Shown: in pieces, positions 1-6,572 of the stretch
Numbering within the stretch: the first letter of the stretch is position 1
How the letters are laid out: every line of letters begins with the position of its first letter
DNA from: JBBTCJ01 sp038043285
GTDB taxonomy: Bacteria; Planctomycetota; Phycisphaerae; UBA1845
Direction: 5' to 3'
Length of the DNA stretch: 8,763 nucleotides
Assembly (NCBI GenBank): GCA_038043285.1
Contig: JBBTCJ010000172.1
Span: forward strand, 1 to 8,763
Program-made: the position numbers and the translations under genes
Notes under the pieces: generated by a model
Told to the model about the DNA's origin: nothing
Database searches by the model: none
What the model saw: only the letters and a program-made list of their open reading frames with translations

Positions 1-2
1 CG

Positions 3-272
3 CTGGCGTTCAAGTCTGGCGCCACGGGCGAGACGCTCTCGATCTGGACGTCCCCGCCTGGCCCCGGCTTCGCGCGCGACTTCGCCGTGCTCGACGACGT
101 GGACGGAGACGGCACGCGCGACATGGCCGTGTCCGCGGTGCCTTCGTCCCCGCCCGTGGCCGGCAAGGTCGAACTGCGTTCGGGCGCGACGGGCGCCTCG
201 CTGTGGATCGTCTCGTCTCCGATCCCGTTCGCGCAGTTCGGCGGCTCGCTGGCTGCCGCGGCTCGTTTGGGC
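3..272 (+). CDS. FG-GAP repeat (integrin-alpha-like beta-propeller) protein, partial and apparently truncated
   Basis: The frame starting at base 3 runs in from the window edge and encodes two similar blades about 55 residues apart: FKSGATGETL and LRSGATGASL. Between them is an acidic Ca-binding-like loop (DDVDGDGTRD, about nt 93-122), and the second blade ends in FAQFGGSLAAA. This pattern is typical of FG-GAP repeats in secreted planctomycete proteins that form beta-propellers. The next blade should continue with a second acidic loop. Instead, from about nt 261 the frame reads A-R-L and then a glycine run, and becomes arginine-rich low-complexity sequence until a stop at 644. I take the real protein sequence to end near 260, where adaptor-coding sequence begins in another frame. 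The N-terminus lies outside the window. The exact function is unknown; structural or adhesive extracellular roles are common for the family. Confidence 0.65.
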
Positions 273-279
273 GGGGGGG

Positions 280-1050
280 GTGGCGGCGGTGTACGAGGTC
301 GTCCTGCGAGCGCGAACGCCCGGGTTCCTCCGCTCGGTCTTCGCCGTGCGCGGCGACGAGGTCAGCGACGAGACGAAGGTCGCGGAGCTGACCAGCGATT
401 CGGCGGTCGAGGTTGTGGCCGACCGCGCCGCCCGGGTGCGGGCTTCGACGATGCGGAGCGATGCGCTTCGCGTTGTCGATCCGGTCAAGGCGTTGGAGGA
501 GCAGGCCGAGGGCGAGGCCCATGTGGCCGCGCTCGCACTGGCCGAGGAGAATCTCGCTCGACTGACGGTTCGTTGCGGCCTCGCCGGACGGCTCATCGCC
601 GCGGTGACCGATTCGCAGATTGGACGATACTTCCGCGAGGGTGATCCGCTGGGCGTGGTGGCGGGCGGTCCCTGGGTGGTGCGGGCGATTCTGACCGAAG
701 AAGAGATCGCGCTGGCGGGGGCGCGAGTGGGAGCCGAGGTGACATACCGGGCGGCGACGATGCCCGGACGGGCAATTGCCGGGCGACTGGCGCGGATCGC
801 GCCGATCGGATCGCGATCGGTGGCGCTGGCGTCGTTGACGCACCTTGGAGGAGGGGATATCGCGGTGGATCCGCAGACCGGCGAGGCGAACAGGCCCTAT
901 TTTGAGCTGGTCGTCGAGCTTTCCGGTATCGACGTCGAGTTTCTTCGGCATGGGATGACGGGAACGATCAACTTTTCCGGGCACAGCGAACTCCTGGGGA
1001 AGTCCGTCGCACGTCGGTTCATCCGGTTCTGGAACGAGCTTCACCAATAG
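280..1050 (+). CDS. HlyD/RND-type periplasmic adaptor, C-terminal part (probably of an M50-HlyD fusion)
   Basis: This 256-residue reading (GTG at 280) has the order expected of a membrane-fusion adaptor. A first half lipoyl-like motif lies at about residues 8-40 (TPGFLRSVFAVRGDEVSD). An alpha-hairpin rich in Ala, Glu and Arg spans 45-92. The second lipoyl half spans 93-130 (LARLTVRCGLAGRLI, then YFREGDPLGVV), followed by a beta-barrel domain from about 131. The later segment LASLTHLGGGDIAVDP resembles adaptors fused to an M50-like membrane domain, as I remember them from planctomycetes. Such proteins bridge an inner-membrane transporter and an outer-membrane channel. No ribosome binding site precedes the GTG, and this frame is open to the window edge. 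From about 262 it reads LVWAGGVAAVYEVV, which could be the end of a membrane helix, so the true N-terminus is probably missing rather than starting at 280. The next gene in the same direction encodes a LEPR-XLL/RTX protein that could be its cargo (inference). Confidence 0.7.
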   Translation: MAAVYEVVLRARTPGFLRSVFAVRGDEVSDETKVAELTSDSAVEVVADRAARVRASTMRSDALRVVDPVKALEEQAEGEAHVAALALAEENLARLTVRCGLAGRLIAAVTDSQIGRYFREGDPLGVVAGGPWVVRAILTEEEIALAGARVGAEVTYRAATMPGRAIAGRLARIAPIGSRSVALASLTHLGGGDIAVDPQTGEANRPYFELVVELSGIDVEFLRHGMTGTINFSGHSELLGKSVARRFIRFWNELHQ

Positions 1051-1370
1051 GCTTCCACTTCGAGGCGCCGCCGTCCGCGCGCAGGAACCGCCCGGCGAAT
1101 AGCCGTCGTGAAACTCCAGCCATACCGAGCGGCAATCCCATAACGACCGCGAAATGGGGACTTTCGGCGCGCCGCTGCACGCACTCGTCCGGTAATACGG
1201 CGGAGTCCGCCCGCCCGCGCATTCGCCGTCACGCAAGCCTACCGAGGGACGTGCGGAGGTTGAGCCGGGAGGTCTTGGCAGGAAGGAGGATTGTTTCGTA
1301 GGGTTGAACAGAGTCCCGTCGTGGGCATCCTTTCGGTTATGGGAAGGAGCCACCTGCGGGACGTTCCGTC
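1051..1370. other. Intergenic stretch without a convincing gene
   Basis: Between the adaptor stop and the ribosome binding site of the LEPR-XLL gene, neither strand gives a recognisable protein. The open frames here are arginine-rich and lack family motifs. A purine-rich AAGGAGGA lies at 1283-1290, but it abuts a TTG (1291) and is 14 nt from another TTG (1304), so it does not make a good start. A promoter for the downstream gene probably lies here; I could not identify a clear -35/-10 pair. Confidence 0.5.
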
Positions 1371-1376
1371 AGGAGG
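1371..1376 (+). promoter_or_regulatory. Shine-Dalgarno site of the LEPR-XLL gene
   Basis: A perfect AGGAGG lies 5 nt before ATG 1382. It decides the start against an in-frame TTG at 1304, which would add 26 residues with no family resemblance. Confidence 0.8.
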
Positions 1377-1381
1377 GGGCG

Positions 1382-3610
1382 ATGGGGAAGCGCAATTCCA
1401 ACCGAGGCAGCAATCATCGGCGTATCGGCAAACCCGAACCGGACGCGCCAGGCGGCGATCCGCAGTCCAAAGCATCCCTGCAACTGGAGGCCCTGGAGCC
1501 GCGGATATTGCTTTCGGCAACCTGGGTCGGAACGGATGGGGACGATACCCACGACGCCGGCAACCAGGGCGACGAGCTTTACGGCATGGGCGGGAATGAC
1601 ACGCTGCACGGCGGGACCGGCGGCGACCTGATCGACGGTGGAACGGGAAACGATCAGCTTCTCGGCGACCAGGGCGCTGACACGTTGATCAGCGGCGGCG
1701 GCAGTGACTACATGGAGGGCGGCGTCGGTGGCGACACGTTTCGGTTTACCGGCGCCCAGAATGGGGACGTAGTGACGGTGGTGGGCGGAAACGGCCCCGA
1801 TACTATCGATCTGTCGGCGTTCAGCAACGGCCAGTTGCAGGACAACGGTTCCAGCATCGGCGTCGATCTGGGAGGCGGGCAGTCATTCACCATAAATTAC
1901 TCCGAAATCGAGAGCATTCTGACGCATGACGGAACTTACGCACCCGGCGGCATCCCCGCGGGAAACCAGGCGCCGACGGCCACGGACGGGAGCGTGAGCT
2001 TCAATGAGGATTCGAGCGGGGCCANNNNNNNNNNNNNNNNNNNNNNNNNNNNNNNNNNNNNNNNNNNNNNNNNNNNNNNNNNNNNNNNNNNNNNNNNNNN
2101 NNNNNNNNNNNNNNNNNNNNNNNNCAGCGCGGTTCAGGTGGGCGGTTCGGTGAGCCAGGCGGACGTTGCCGCGGGGCATCTGACCTTCGCACCGGAGGCC
2201 AACTGGAACGGGGACACGACCATCGGCTTCCACGCCCATGACGGGACGGCGTTGTCGAGCAACGCGGGGGCGTTTGCCATTCACGTTGACCCGGTGAACG
2301 ACGCGCCGACGGCCACGGACGGGAGCGTGAGCTTCAATGAGGATTCGAGCGGGGCCATTACGCTGGCGGGGAGCGATCCGGACGGGACGCCGATCGATCA
2401 CTACGTCATTGATGCGCTTCCGAGTCACGGCACGTTGCTGCTCAACGGCAGCGCGGTTCAGGTGGGCGGTTCGGTGAGCCAGGCGGACGTTGCCGCGGGG
2501 CATTTGACCTTCACCCCGGAGGCCAATTGGAACGGGGACACGACCATTGGCTTCCACGCCCATGACGGGACGGCGTTGTCGAGCAACGCGGGAACGTTCG
2601 CCATTCACGTTGACCCGGTTGACGACCCACCGGCCGTGTTCGGAGGCGGTGGCGGCGCGCCACCGAGTACGGTCAGTACCGGGCCTGATCCCGCACCGAC
2701 GATCGGCGCGCAAGCGGGTTCGTCGGATCATGCCGCCGGCGATCCGACGTCCGTCGATGGGTCACTCGATGAGCCTGTCGATCAGGAACCTACCGACTAC
2801 CAGGATGATGGTGTTCAGGTCGTGGACGTTCTGCCTCCGGCGCCGGATCAGCCGCCGCCAGCCGCTGACGATGTCCAGCCACTGCCCGTTACAGACGACG
2901 TACAGTCTACGCCCGGACATTCCGGCGATGCGCCGGCTAGCGACGCGGGCAGTGGGTCCGGCACGGTATCGGCCCTGCATCCCGGGACGTCAAGCCCGGC
3001 GAACAGTGGCTACGTCGTGGACCGGTCCGGCGATGCAGGCTCACCGGGGGTGAAATGGAGTCCCAACGAGAACATCGCGGTGCTCAACCCGTTGCAGCAC
3101 CTTGGCGACAGCGTTGAATACAACATAGGGCATGCCGCGCCTGAGGCCATGCCGCACGCTCCCATCGCTTCTGGCAACGAGCTGAAGGACTCGACCGATC
3201 ACTTTGTCCCGACCGCGGTCATCGAGATGGAGGCTCCTCGTCCGGTTACGCTGGCGGTAGATCTCGTCGGGATCGAACCGGGACAAACCGTGACCGATGT
3301 CTTTCACGAGATCGCCGGGGGAACCTCGAGTCATCGAGAATTGCCCGGTGGACAGAGCGTCGAAACCAACGCTGCGCCAGCGGCTTCATCGGGGCGGCTG
3401 ACGGAAGACGGGGCCTTTGAACTGCCGGGCGTGATGCGTTCCGAGACGCCGTCGGATGCCGTTGCAGCGGCTCCGCAGTACGCTGAGCTACTCGATGCTG
3501 GTGCGGCCGGCTTCTTCGCCAAGCTCTGGGCGGCGATTCGTGGGATCGGGCCTTCACAGCCCACCAATCAGGCCAACTCGGGAACGGAACGAGTCGGCCA
3601 AAGACGATAG
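1382..3610 (+). CDS. LEPR-XLL domain protein with RTX calcium-binding repeats and cadherin-like tandem domains
   Basis: This is a surface or secreted protein of 742 residues as assembled; the true length is unknown because of the internal gap. The basic N-terminus (residues 1-30) leads to LEALEPRILLSA (35-46), the LEPR-XLL motif typical of Planctomycetota and relatives. Six RTX nonapeptides in perfect register (68-121, for example GGTGNDQLL) should bind calcium as a parallel beta-roll. They are followed by a typical post-RTX segment (DTIDLSAFSNG, then INYSEIESIL). From residue 195 come 108-residue cadherin/VCBS-like repeats (NEDSSGAITLAGSDPDGTPI, LTFTPEANWNGD). The last ~300 residues are a Gly/Pro/Asp-rich, probably disordered tail of unknown function, ending with a short hydrophobic-basic stretch (FFAKLWAAIRGIG). 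No classical signal peptide is visible. An adaptor protein is encoded upstream in the same direction, so export by a type I-like route is possible (inference). The frame stays open across the gap. Confidence 0.85.
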   Translation: MGKRNSNRGSNHRRIGKPEPDAPGGDPQSKASLQLEALEPRILLSATWVGTDGDDTHDAGNQGDELYGMGGNDTLHGGTGGDLIDGGTGNDQLLGDQGADTLISGGGSDYMEGGVGGDTFRFTGAQNGDVVTVVGGNGPDTIDLSAFSNGQLQDNGSSIGVDLGGGQSFTINYSEIESILTHDGTYAPGGIPAGNQAPTATDGSVSFNEDSSGAXXXXXXXXXXXXXXXXXXXXXXXXXXXXXXXXXXSAVQVGGSVSQADVAAGHLTFAPEANWNGDTTIGFHAHDGTALSSNAGAFAIHVDPVNDAPTATDGSVSFNEDSSGAITLAGSDPDGTPIDHYVIDALPSHGTLLLNGSAVQVGGSVSQADVAAGHLTFTPEANWNGDTTIGFHAHDGTALSSNAGTFAIHVDPVDDPPAVFGGGGGAPPSTVSTGPDPAPTIGAQAGSSDHAAGDPTSVDGSLDEPVDQEPTDYQDDGVQVVDVLPPAPDQPPPAADDVQPLPVTDDVQSTPGHSGDAPASDAGSGSGTVSALHPGTSSPANSGYVVDRSGDAGSPGVKWSPNENIAVLNPLQHLGDSVEYNIGHAAPEAMPHAPIASGNELKDSTDHFVPTAVIEMEAPRPVTLAVDLVGIEPGQTVTDVFHEIAGGTSSHRELPGGQSVETNAAPAASSGRLTEDGAFELPGVMRSETPSDAVAAAPQYAELLDAGAAGFFAKLWAAIRGIGPSQPTNQANSGTERVGQRR
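1964..2620 (+). repeat. In-gene tandem repeat, 324-nt unit (108 residues), with assembly gap
   Basis: One full unit spans 2297-2620, and a second, gap-interrupted unit spans 1964-2296. The parts that can be compared (2125-2296 against 2449-2620) differ at only a handful of positions, about 95% identical by eye. The beginnings of both units (GCGCCGACGGCCACGGAC onward) are also the same. This near-identity encodes repeated cadherin-like domains and explains why the assembly broke here. The copy number in the genome may be higher than two. Confidence 0.9.
2025..2124. other. Assembly gap (100 Ns)
   Basis: Exactly 100 Ns, a common placeholder size. In the complete repeat unit the matching stretch (2358-2448) is 91 nt. 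The real missing sequence is therefore probably 91 nt, or 91 plus a multiple of 324. Since 100 and 91 leave the same remainder modulo 3, the reading frame survives in either case. Confidence 0.95.
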
Positions 3611-3737
3611 GAGTCCGAGGCGGATGCCCCCGTCTTCGCGCACCCGCAGGTGCACGTTTCGTGGCTCAGCGATCGTGCGTGAGTGGGGCGCGGCGTCAAC
3701 AGGCGACTCGTGTCGGAGGGCTGTCGGATCGTGATGC

Positions 3738-5156
3738 TCAACGACCGTCGCTGAAGGCGGATTCTGTCGTCAGTCTTAGCGCGTCGACCATGACGTCCGC
3801 GACGACGGAGTGACCGTCCGGGGTCCAATGCTGGTCGTAGGTGTAGTACGCCTGCACGCCGCGTGCGACGGCCTCGCGCAGCGCCGGAGTAAGACTGACA
3901 AAGGCGACCCCCTCTTGCCGGGACCATTCGCCGACGACTTCCTCCTTGGCTTCGATCCGATCCCGAAGATTTCGCAGAAACGTCGCGGCCTCCGGCAACT
4001 CCTGCTTGACGCCCAGGGCGGCAAAGCGTCGAACGTTGTCTACGGGCAGCCGATCGGCCGCCAGCGGCAGCGTCACGTGCGCCTTCGTCGGTGCATAAAC
4101 GACCACCAGGCGTGCGCCGACCCCCGCGCACTTCTCATACATTTCGCCCAACTGGCGTCGCGGGTTCAGCCAGTGCTTGTCGAGGGAGAACTGATCCTTC
4201 GTCTGGTACAGATCCATGAGCTGTTTCGGTTCGAAGGCGTAACGCCGCCCCAATGCGCCCTCGGGGATGGTCAGCGGCAGCCAGGAGATAACTGCTGAGT
4301 TCGCCAGCGGCGCCCCGGCGCGGATCGGACCGAAAGTCCGAATCAGCGACCTGTCAACTACGTCCAGGAGCGGCGACTGCTTCATGTACTCCGCGAAACG
4401 GTCGCCGAAGTCGGGATGCTGGCGCTTTTCATCGCTCTTTGTCGAGCGGAAGTCGTTGCCTTCGTAGAGCAGGCACAAGACCATCCGGGGCTTGAGCGAC
4501 AAACCAATCTCCGTCAAGGACGCCAGGTACTGGAACGGGTCATAACCGGACATGCCGAGGTTGTAGACCGTCAGACCGGACCGCTCGGCGAGAATGCGGG
4601 GCCAGGCGTGTTCGTCGGAAACGCTGGATCCTTCCGCAAAGGAGTCTCCGAGCACGACGACGTCGTACGACTCGAGGCTGGTCTGGTTGCGGAAACCGCG
4701 GCGGTCCGTTCGCAGCGTGCAATCCACCCGACCATACCCCGGCGGCGCACCCGGAAAAGTGCGGAACGTCGGGGCCTTGTCTTCGTACACCTGCGCGTAG
4801 GTTGCGTTCGGTGGATGATGAAAGGCGGCTGAGTCGCGCACGTAATGCAGGCGGTCGGGCGTTCTTGCGAGGAAGTCGATCGCCGCCAGCGACGGCGCCA
4901 GGAAAACGACGGCCGCGATCACCTGGAACCACCGTCGCTTGTAACGGTCGCCCGTGGCCCAGTCGATGTACAAGCTCACCAGCGAGAGGAACCCGACGCC
5001 GACGTTCCAGTGGAAGTGAACGCGGGAATACCGGCCCAGCAAGGTCTCCCGGCCCCGTGCGATCTCCGCGACCACGTCGCTCGGGATGATCCACAGCAAG
5101 ACGTTGGTCACGAGAACAATGCTCAGCCAGATTTTCTGTCGCGCGATGAGCTTCAT
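3738..5156 (-). CDS. Membrane-anchored SGNH/GDSL-type hydrolase or acyltransferase-like protein
   Basis: A 472-residue protein. Three hydrophobic segments (about residues 9-25, 52-66 and 77-94) suggest an inner-membrane anchor, followed by a large SGNH-fold domain. The SGNH blocks are visible: VVVLGDSFAEG with G170-D171-S172 (nucleophile Ser), NLGMSG (199-204, oxyanion Gly), YEGNDF (231-236, the GxND-like block III) and DQHWTPDGH (441-449), whose D441 and H443 likely complete the catalytic triad. The family removes or transfers acyl (often acetyl) groups on glycans and lipids; AlgX/AlgJ-like O-acetylation proteins share this arrangement. The substrate cannot be told from the sequence. The gene converges on the LEPR-XLL gene with 127 nt between the stops. 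No good ribosome binding site precedes ATG 5156 (GAAGGGGC is about 16 nt away), so a slightly later start is possible. It is 180 nt downstream of the ferredoxin gene and may be a separate transcription unit. Confidence 0.8.
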   Translation of the reverse strand: MKLIARQKIWLSIVLVTNVLLWIIPSDVVAEIARGRETLLGRYSRVHFHWNVGVGFLSLVSLYIDWATGDRYKRRWFQVIAAVVFLAPSLAAIDFLARTPDRLHYVRDSAAFHHPPNATYAQVYEDKAPTFRTFPGAPPGYGRVDCTLRTDRRGFRNQTSLESYDVVVLGDSFAEGSSVSDEHAWPRILAERSGLTVYNLGMSGYDPFQYLASLTEIGLSLKPRMVLCLLYEGNDFRSTKSDEKRQHPDFGDRFAEYMKQSPLLDVVDRSLIRTFGPIRAGAPLANSAVISWLPLTIPEGALGRRYAFEPKQLMDLYQTKDQFSLDKHWLNPRRQLGEMYEKCAGVGARLVVVYAPTKAHVTLPLAADRLPVDNVRRFAALGVKQELPEAATFLRNLRDRIEAKEEVVGEWSRQEGVAFVSLTPALREAVARGVQAYYTYDQHWTPDGHSVVADVMVDALRLTTESAFSDGR

Positions 5157-5230
5157 TGGCCGACTCGGATTGCCCCTTCAACTCGGAATCTGTCTCAACA
5201 TAATCGGCAAGACTTTCAACCATGTGCGGC

Positions 5231-5271
5231 GCCGGCATTCTGCCGGTGGAAACACGGGCTGGAAGCCCGTG
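5231..5271. repeat. REP-like double hairpin in the SGNH/ferredoxin gap
   Basis: Two hairpins lie back to back. The first is CCGGCA-TTC-TGCCGG (5232-5246), extended by a G-T wobble. The second is a perfect 8-bp stem, CACGGGCT-GGA-AGCCCGTG (5253-5271). A five-base spacer separates them. I recall very similar ACGGGCT/AGCCCGT palindromes dispersed in planctomycete genomes, but I cannot verify copies here. No T-run follows on either strand, so a simple rho-independent terminator is not the best reading, although the structure could protect or end the transcript of the upstream leftward operon. Confidence 0.6.
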
Positions 5272-5336
5272 CCACAGGTGCTTGAGCAGGCATCTACGAG
5301 ACTGACGGTGAGACTACCTCAGCCGTGTTTGAACGA

Positions 5337-5903
5337 CTAGAGGGGGCGTATTATCACCGCCTTCGGCGACGTCGGGCAATACAACTCGCAGACGCCGCAC
5401 CCCGTGCATCCGGGCACGACGATCTCCGGCGGACCCGCGCCGGCAAGCCGTATGGCTCGCGCGCCGAGCGGGCATCGAACGACGCATTCGTCGCACGGAT
5501 CGCCGATTGTCCGCACGCACCGAGTGGTTGAAACTTTCGCGAGTCCCATCCGCACCATCGACGATTCCGTCAGCGCCTGCAACGCGCCGCTTGGGCAGAC
5601 GTGGGTGCACTTCAATCCCTCGCAGAGCACGCACGCCGCCTTGGCGGGGTCGATGTTCGGGGTTCCGGCTAGCCGGGAAATCGACGTCTCGAGCGGGAAA
5701 ATCGCCGAAGCGGGACACGCCCGGACGCATTCGCCGCACCGCCGGCAGGTGTCCGAGAACCGTTCGGGACCAATCGCCCCCGGCGGTCGAAGGAGCCTCA
5801 AGTGTTTGACAGGACGTGCCTCCGCCGGGACGAAATCCGAAACGGCATTCAAGGCCCGCCGAAGCGTGTCCCCGAAAAACGCTCTGCGATGAAGATCGTC
5901 CAT
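5337..5903 (-). CDS. Ferredoxin-type protein with four [4Fe-4S] clusters (NapG/MauM-like)
   Basis: A 188-residue protein with 16 cysteines in four cluster motifs: C53-x2-C56-x2-C59-x3-C63-P, C91-x2-C94-x4-C99-x3-C103-P, C129-x7-C137-x2-C140-x3-C144-P, and C166-x2-C169-x2-C172-x3-C176-P. This irregular spacing in the second and third motifs is the pattern of NapG/MauM-type electron-transfer proteins, which pass electrons between membrane quinol systems and periplasmic oxidoreductases. The N-terminus has RRAFFG, like a twin-arginine motif, but no hydrophobic core follows, so export is doubtful. No partner dehydrogenase or reductase is encoded in the window. An in-frame stop just upstream (the coaB stop) makes ATG 5903 the first possible start. 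It lies 12 nt after coaB, which argues for co-transcription. The Shine-Dalgarno site is weak. Confidence 0.85.
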   Translation of the reverse strand: MDDLHRRAFFGDTLRRALNAVSDFVPAEARPVKHLRLLRPPGAIGPERFSDTCRRCGECVRACPASAIFPLETSISRLAGTPNIDPAKAACVLCEGLKCTHVCPSGALQALTESSMVRMGLAKVSTTRCVRTIGDPCDECVVRCPLGARAIRLAGAGPPEIVVPGCTGCGVCELYCPTSPKAVIIRPL

Positions 5904-5915
5904 GAGCTTCGTTGG

Positions 5916-6572
5916 TCAGTTCGACCACCTCCCGATCCATCCGACCAACCATTCGGCGAAGGAACTTTTGCTCATGGGCAGGTCCGCACCGTCGCGCCCT
6001 TCCGGCTCGAATCGCCTTCCATCGCTGGTCAGGATCGTTGCCCGGATTCGATCGGCCCCAATGGTTTCCAGCGGATTGGCTACGATGGCATCAACGCCTT
6101 TACCGTGAAGCTTCTCAGCCGCACGTTGCTCCAGCGCCGCCTGTTCCTCAAGGGCGAACGCGATGATTCGCTGCCCCGGGCGTCGGCGCGACGCGCAATG
6201 CGCGACCAGGTCCGGGGTCGGCTCCAACTCCAGAACCAACGAATTCTCGCCGCGGGGAAGCTTCCCCGGATGGCTCTGTCTTGGGCGATAGTCGGCGACG
6301 GCCGCGGCCATCACCAGCACGTCGCATTCGGGAAAGTGCTCGCCCAGAAGCGATTCGAGATCCGCCGCCGAAACGAAGTCCAACGTTCGGATCCCTTTCG
6401 GCGGCGAGGGGCCTGGGCCAAGAAGAAGCGTGACCTCCCAACCGGCGTCCTGGGCTGCCTGGGCGATGGCCATCCCCATTTGTCCACTCGAACGATTCGC
6501 CAGGAAGCGTACCGCGTCGATCGCTTCGTGGGTCGGACCCGCCGTGACCAGCATGGAACTTCGCTTACTCAT
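5916..6572 (-). CDS. coaB: Phosphopantothenate-cysteine ligase (stand-alone CoaB domain)
   Basis: This cytoplasmic enzyme joins 4'-phosphopantothenate and cysteine, using a nucleotide triphosphate, in coenzyme A biosynthesis. The 218 residues match the CoaB half of CoaBC. VTAGPTHEAIDAVRFLANRS (9-28) with S29-G30 is the nucleotide-binding start and includes the conserved Asn (N26, equivalent to E. coli N210). AAAVADYRP (89-97) follows. K104 in the KLPRGENSLVLEL segment probably corresponds to the catalytic lysine K289. FALEEQAALEQRAAEKLHGK (139-158) with DAIVAN (161-166) completes the fold. The flavin-dependent CoaC decarboxylase domain that precedes it in most bacteria is absent. CoaC must therefore be encoded elsewhere, if the pathway is complete. 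ATG 6572 overlaps the stop of the GNAT gene (ATGAGTAA, 8 nt shared), which suggests translational coupling. Confidence 0.9.
   Translation of the reverse strand: MSKRSSMLVTAGPTHEAIDAVRFLANRSSGQMGMAIAQAAQDAGWEVTLLLGPGPSPPKGIRTLDFVSAADLESLLGEHFPECDVLVMAAAVADYRPRQSHPGKLPRGENSLVLELEPTPDLVAHCASRRRPGQRIIAFALEEQAALEQRAAEKLHGKGVDAIVANPLETIGADRIRATILTSDGRRFEPEGRDGADLPMSKSSFAEWLVGWIGRWSN

Noticed and set aside
10..1353. Long open frame on the minus strand (447 residues)
   Set aside because: Arginine- and proline-rich with no motif. It lies opposite the FG-GAP and adaptor sequences, which are clearly coding on the + strand; high GC alone keeps it open.
1304..1381. TTG-initiated N-terminal extension of the LEPR-XLL protein
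   Set aside because: The added 26 residues look non-coding and the TTG has no well-spaced ribosome binding site. ATG 1382 has a perfect AGGAGG 5 nt upstream.
1883..2731. Minus-strand frame of 282 residues with repeated sequence
   Set aside because: It is the antisense image of the tandem repeat. The + strand encodes well-known RTX and cadherin-like domains.
3640..3653. Hairpin GCACC-CGCA-GGTGC between convergent genes, as a terminator
   Set aside because: Only five base pairs and no T-run on either side; not enough to call a terminator.
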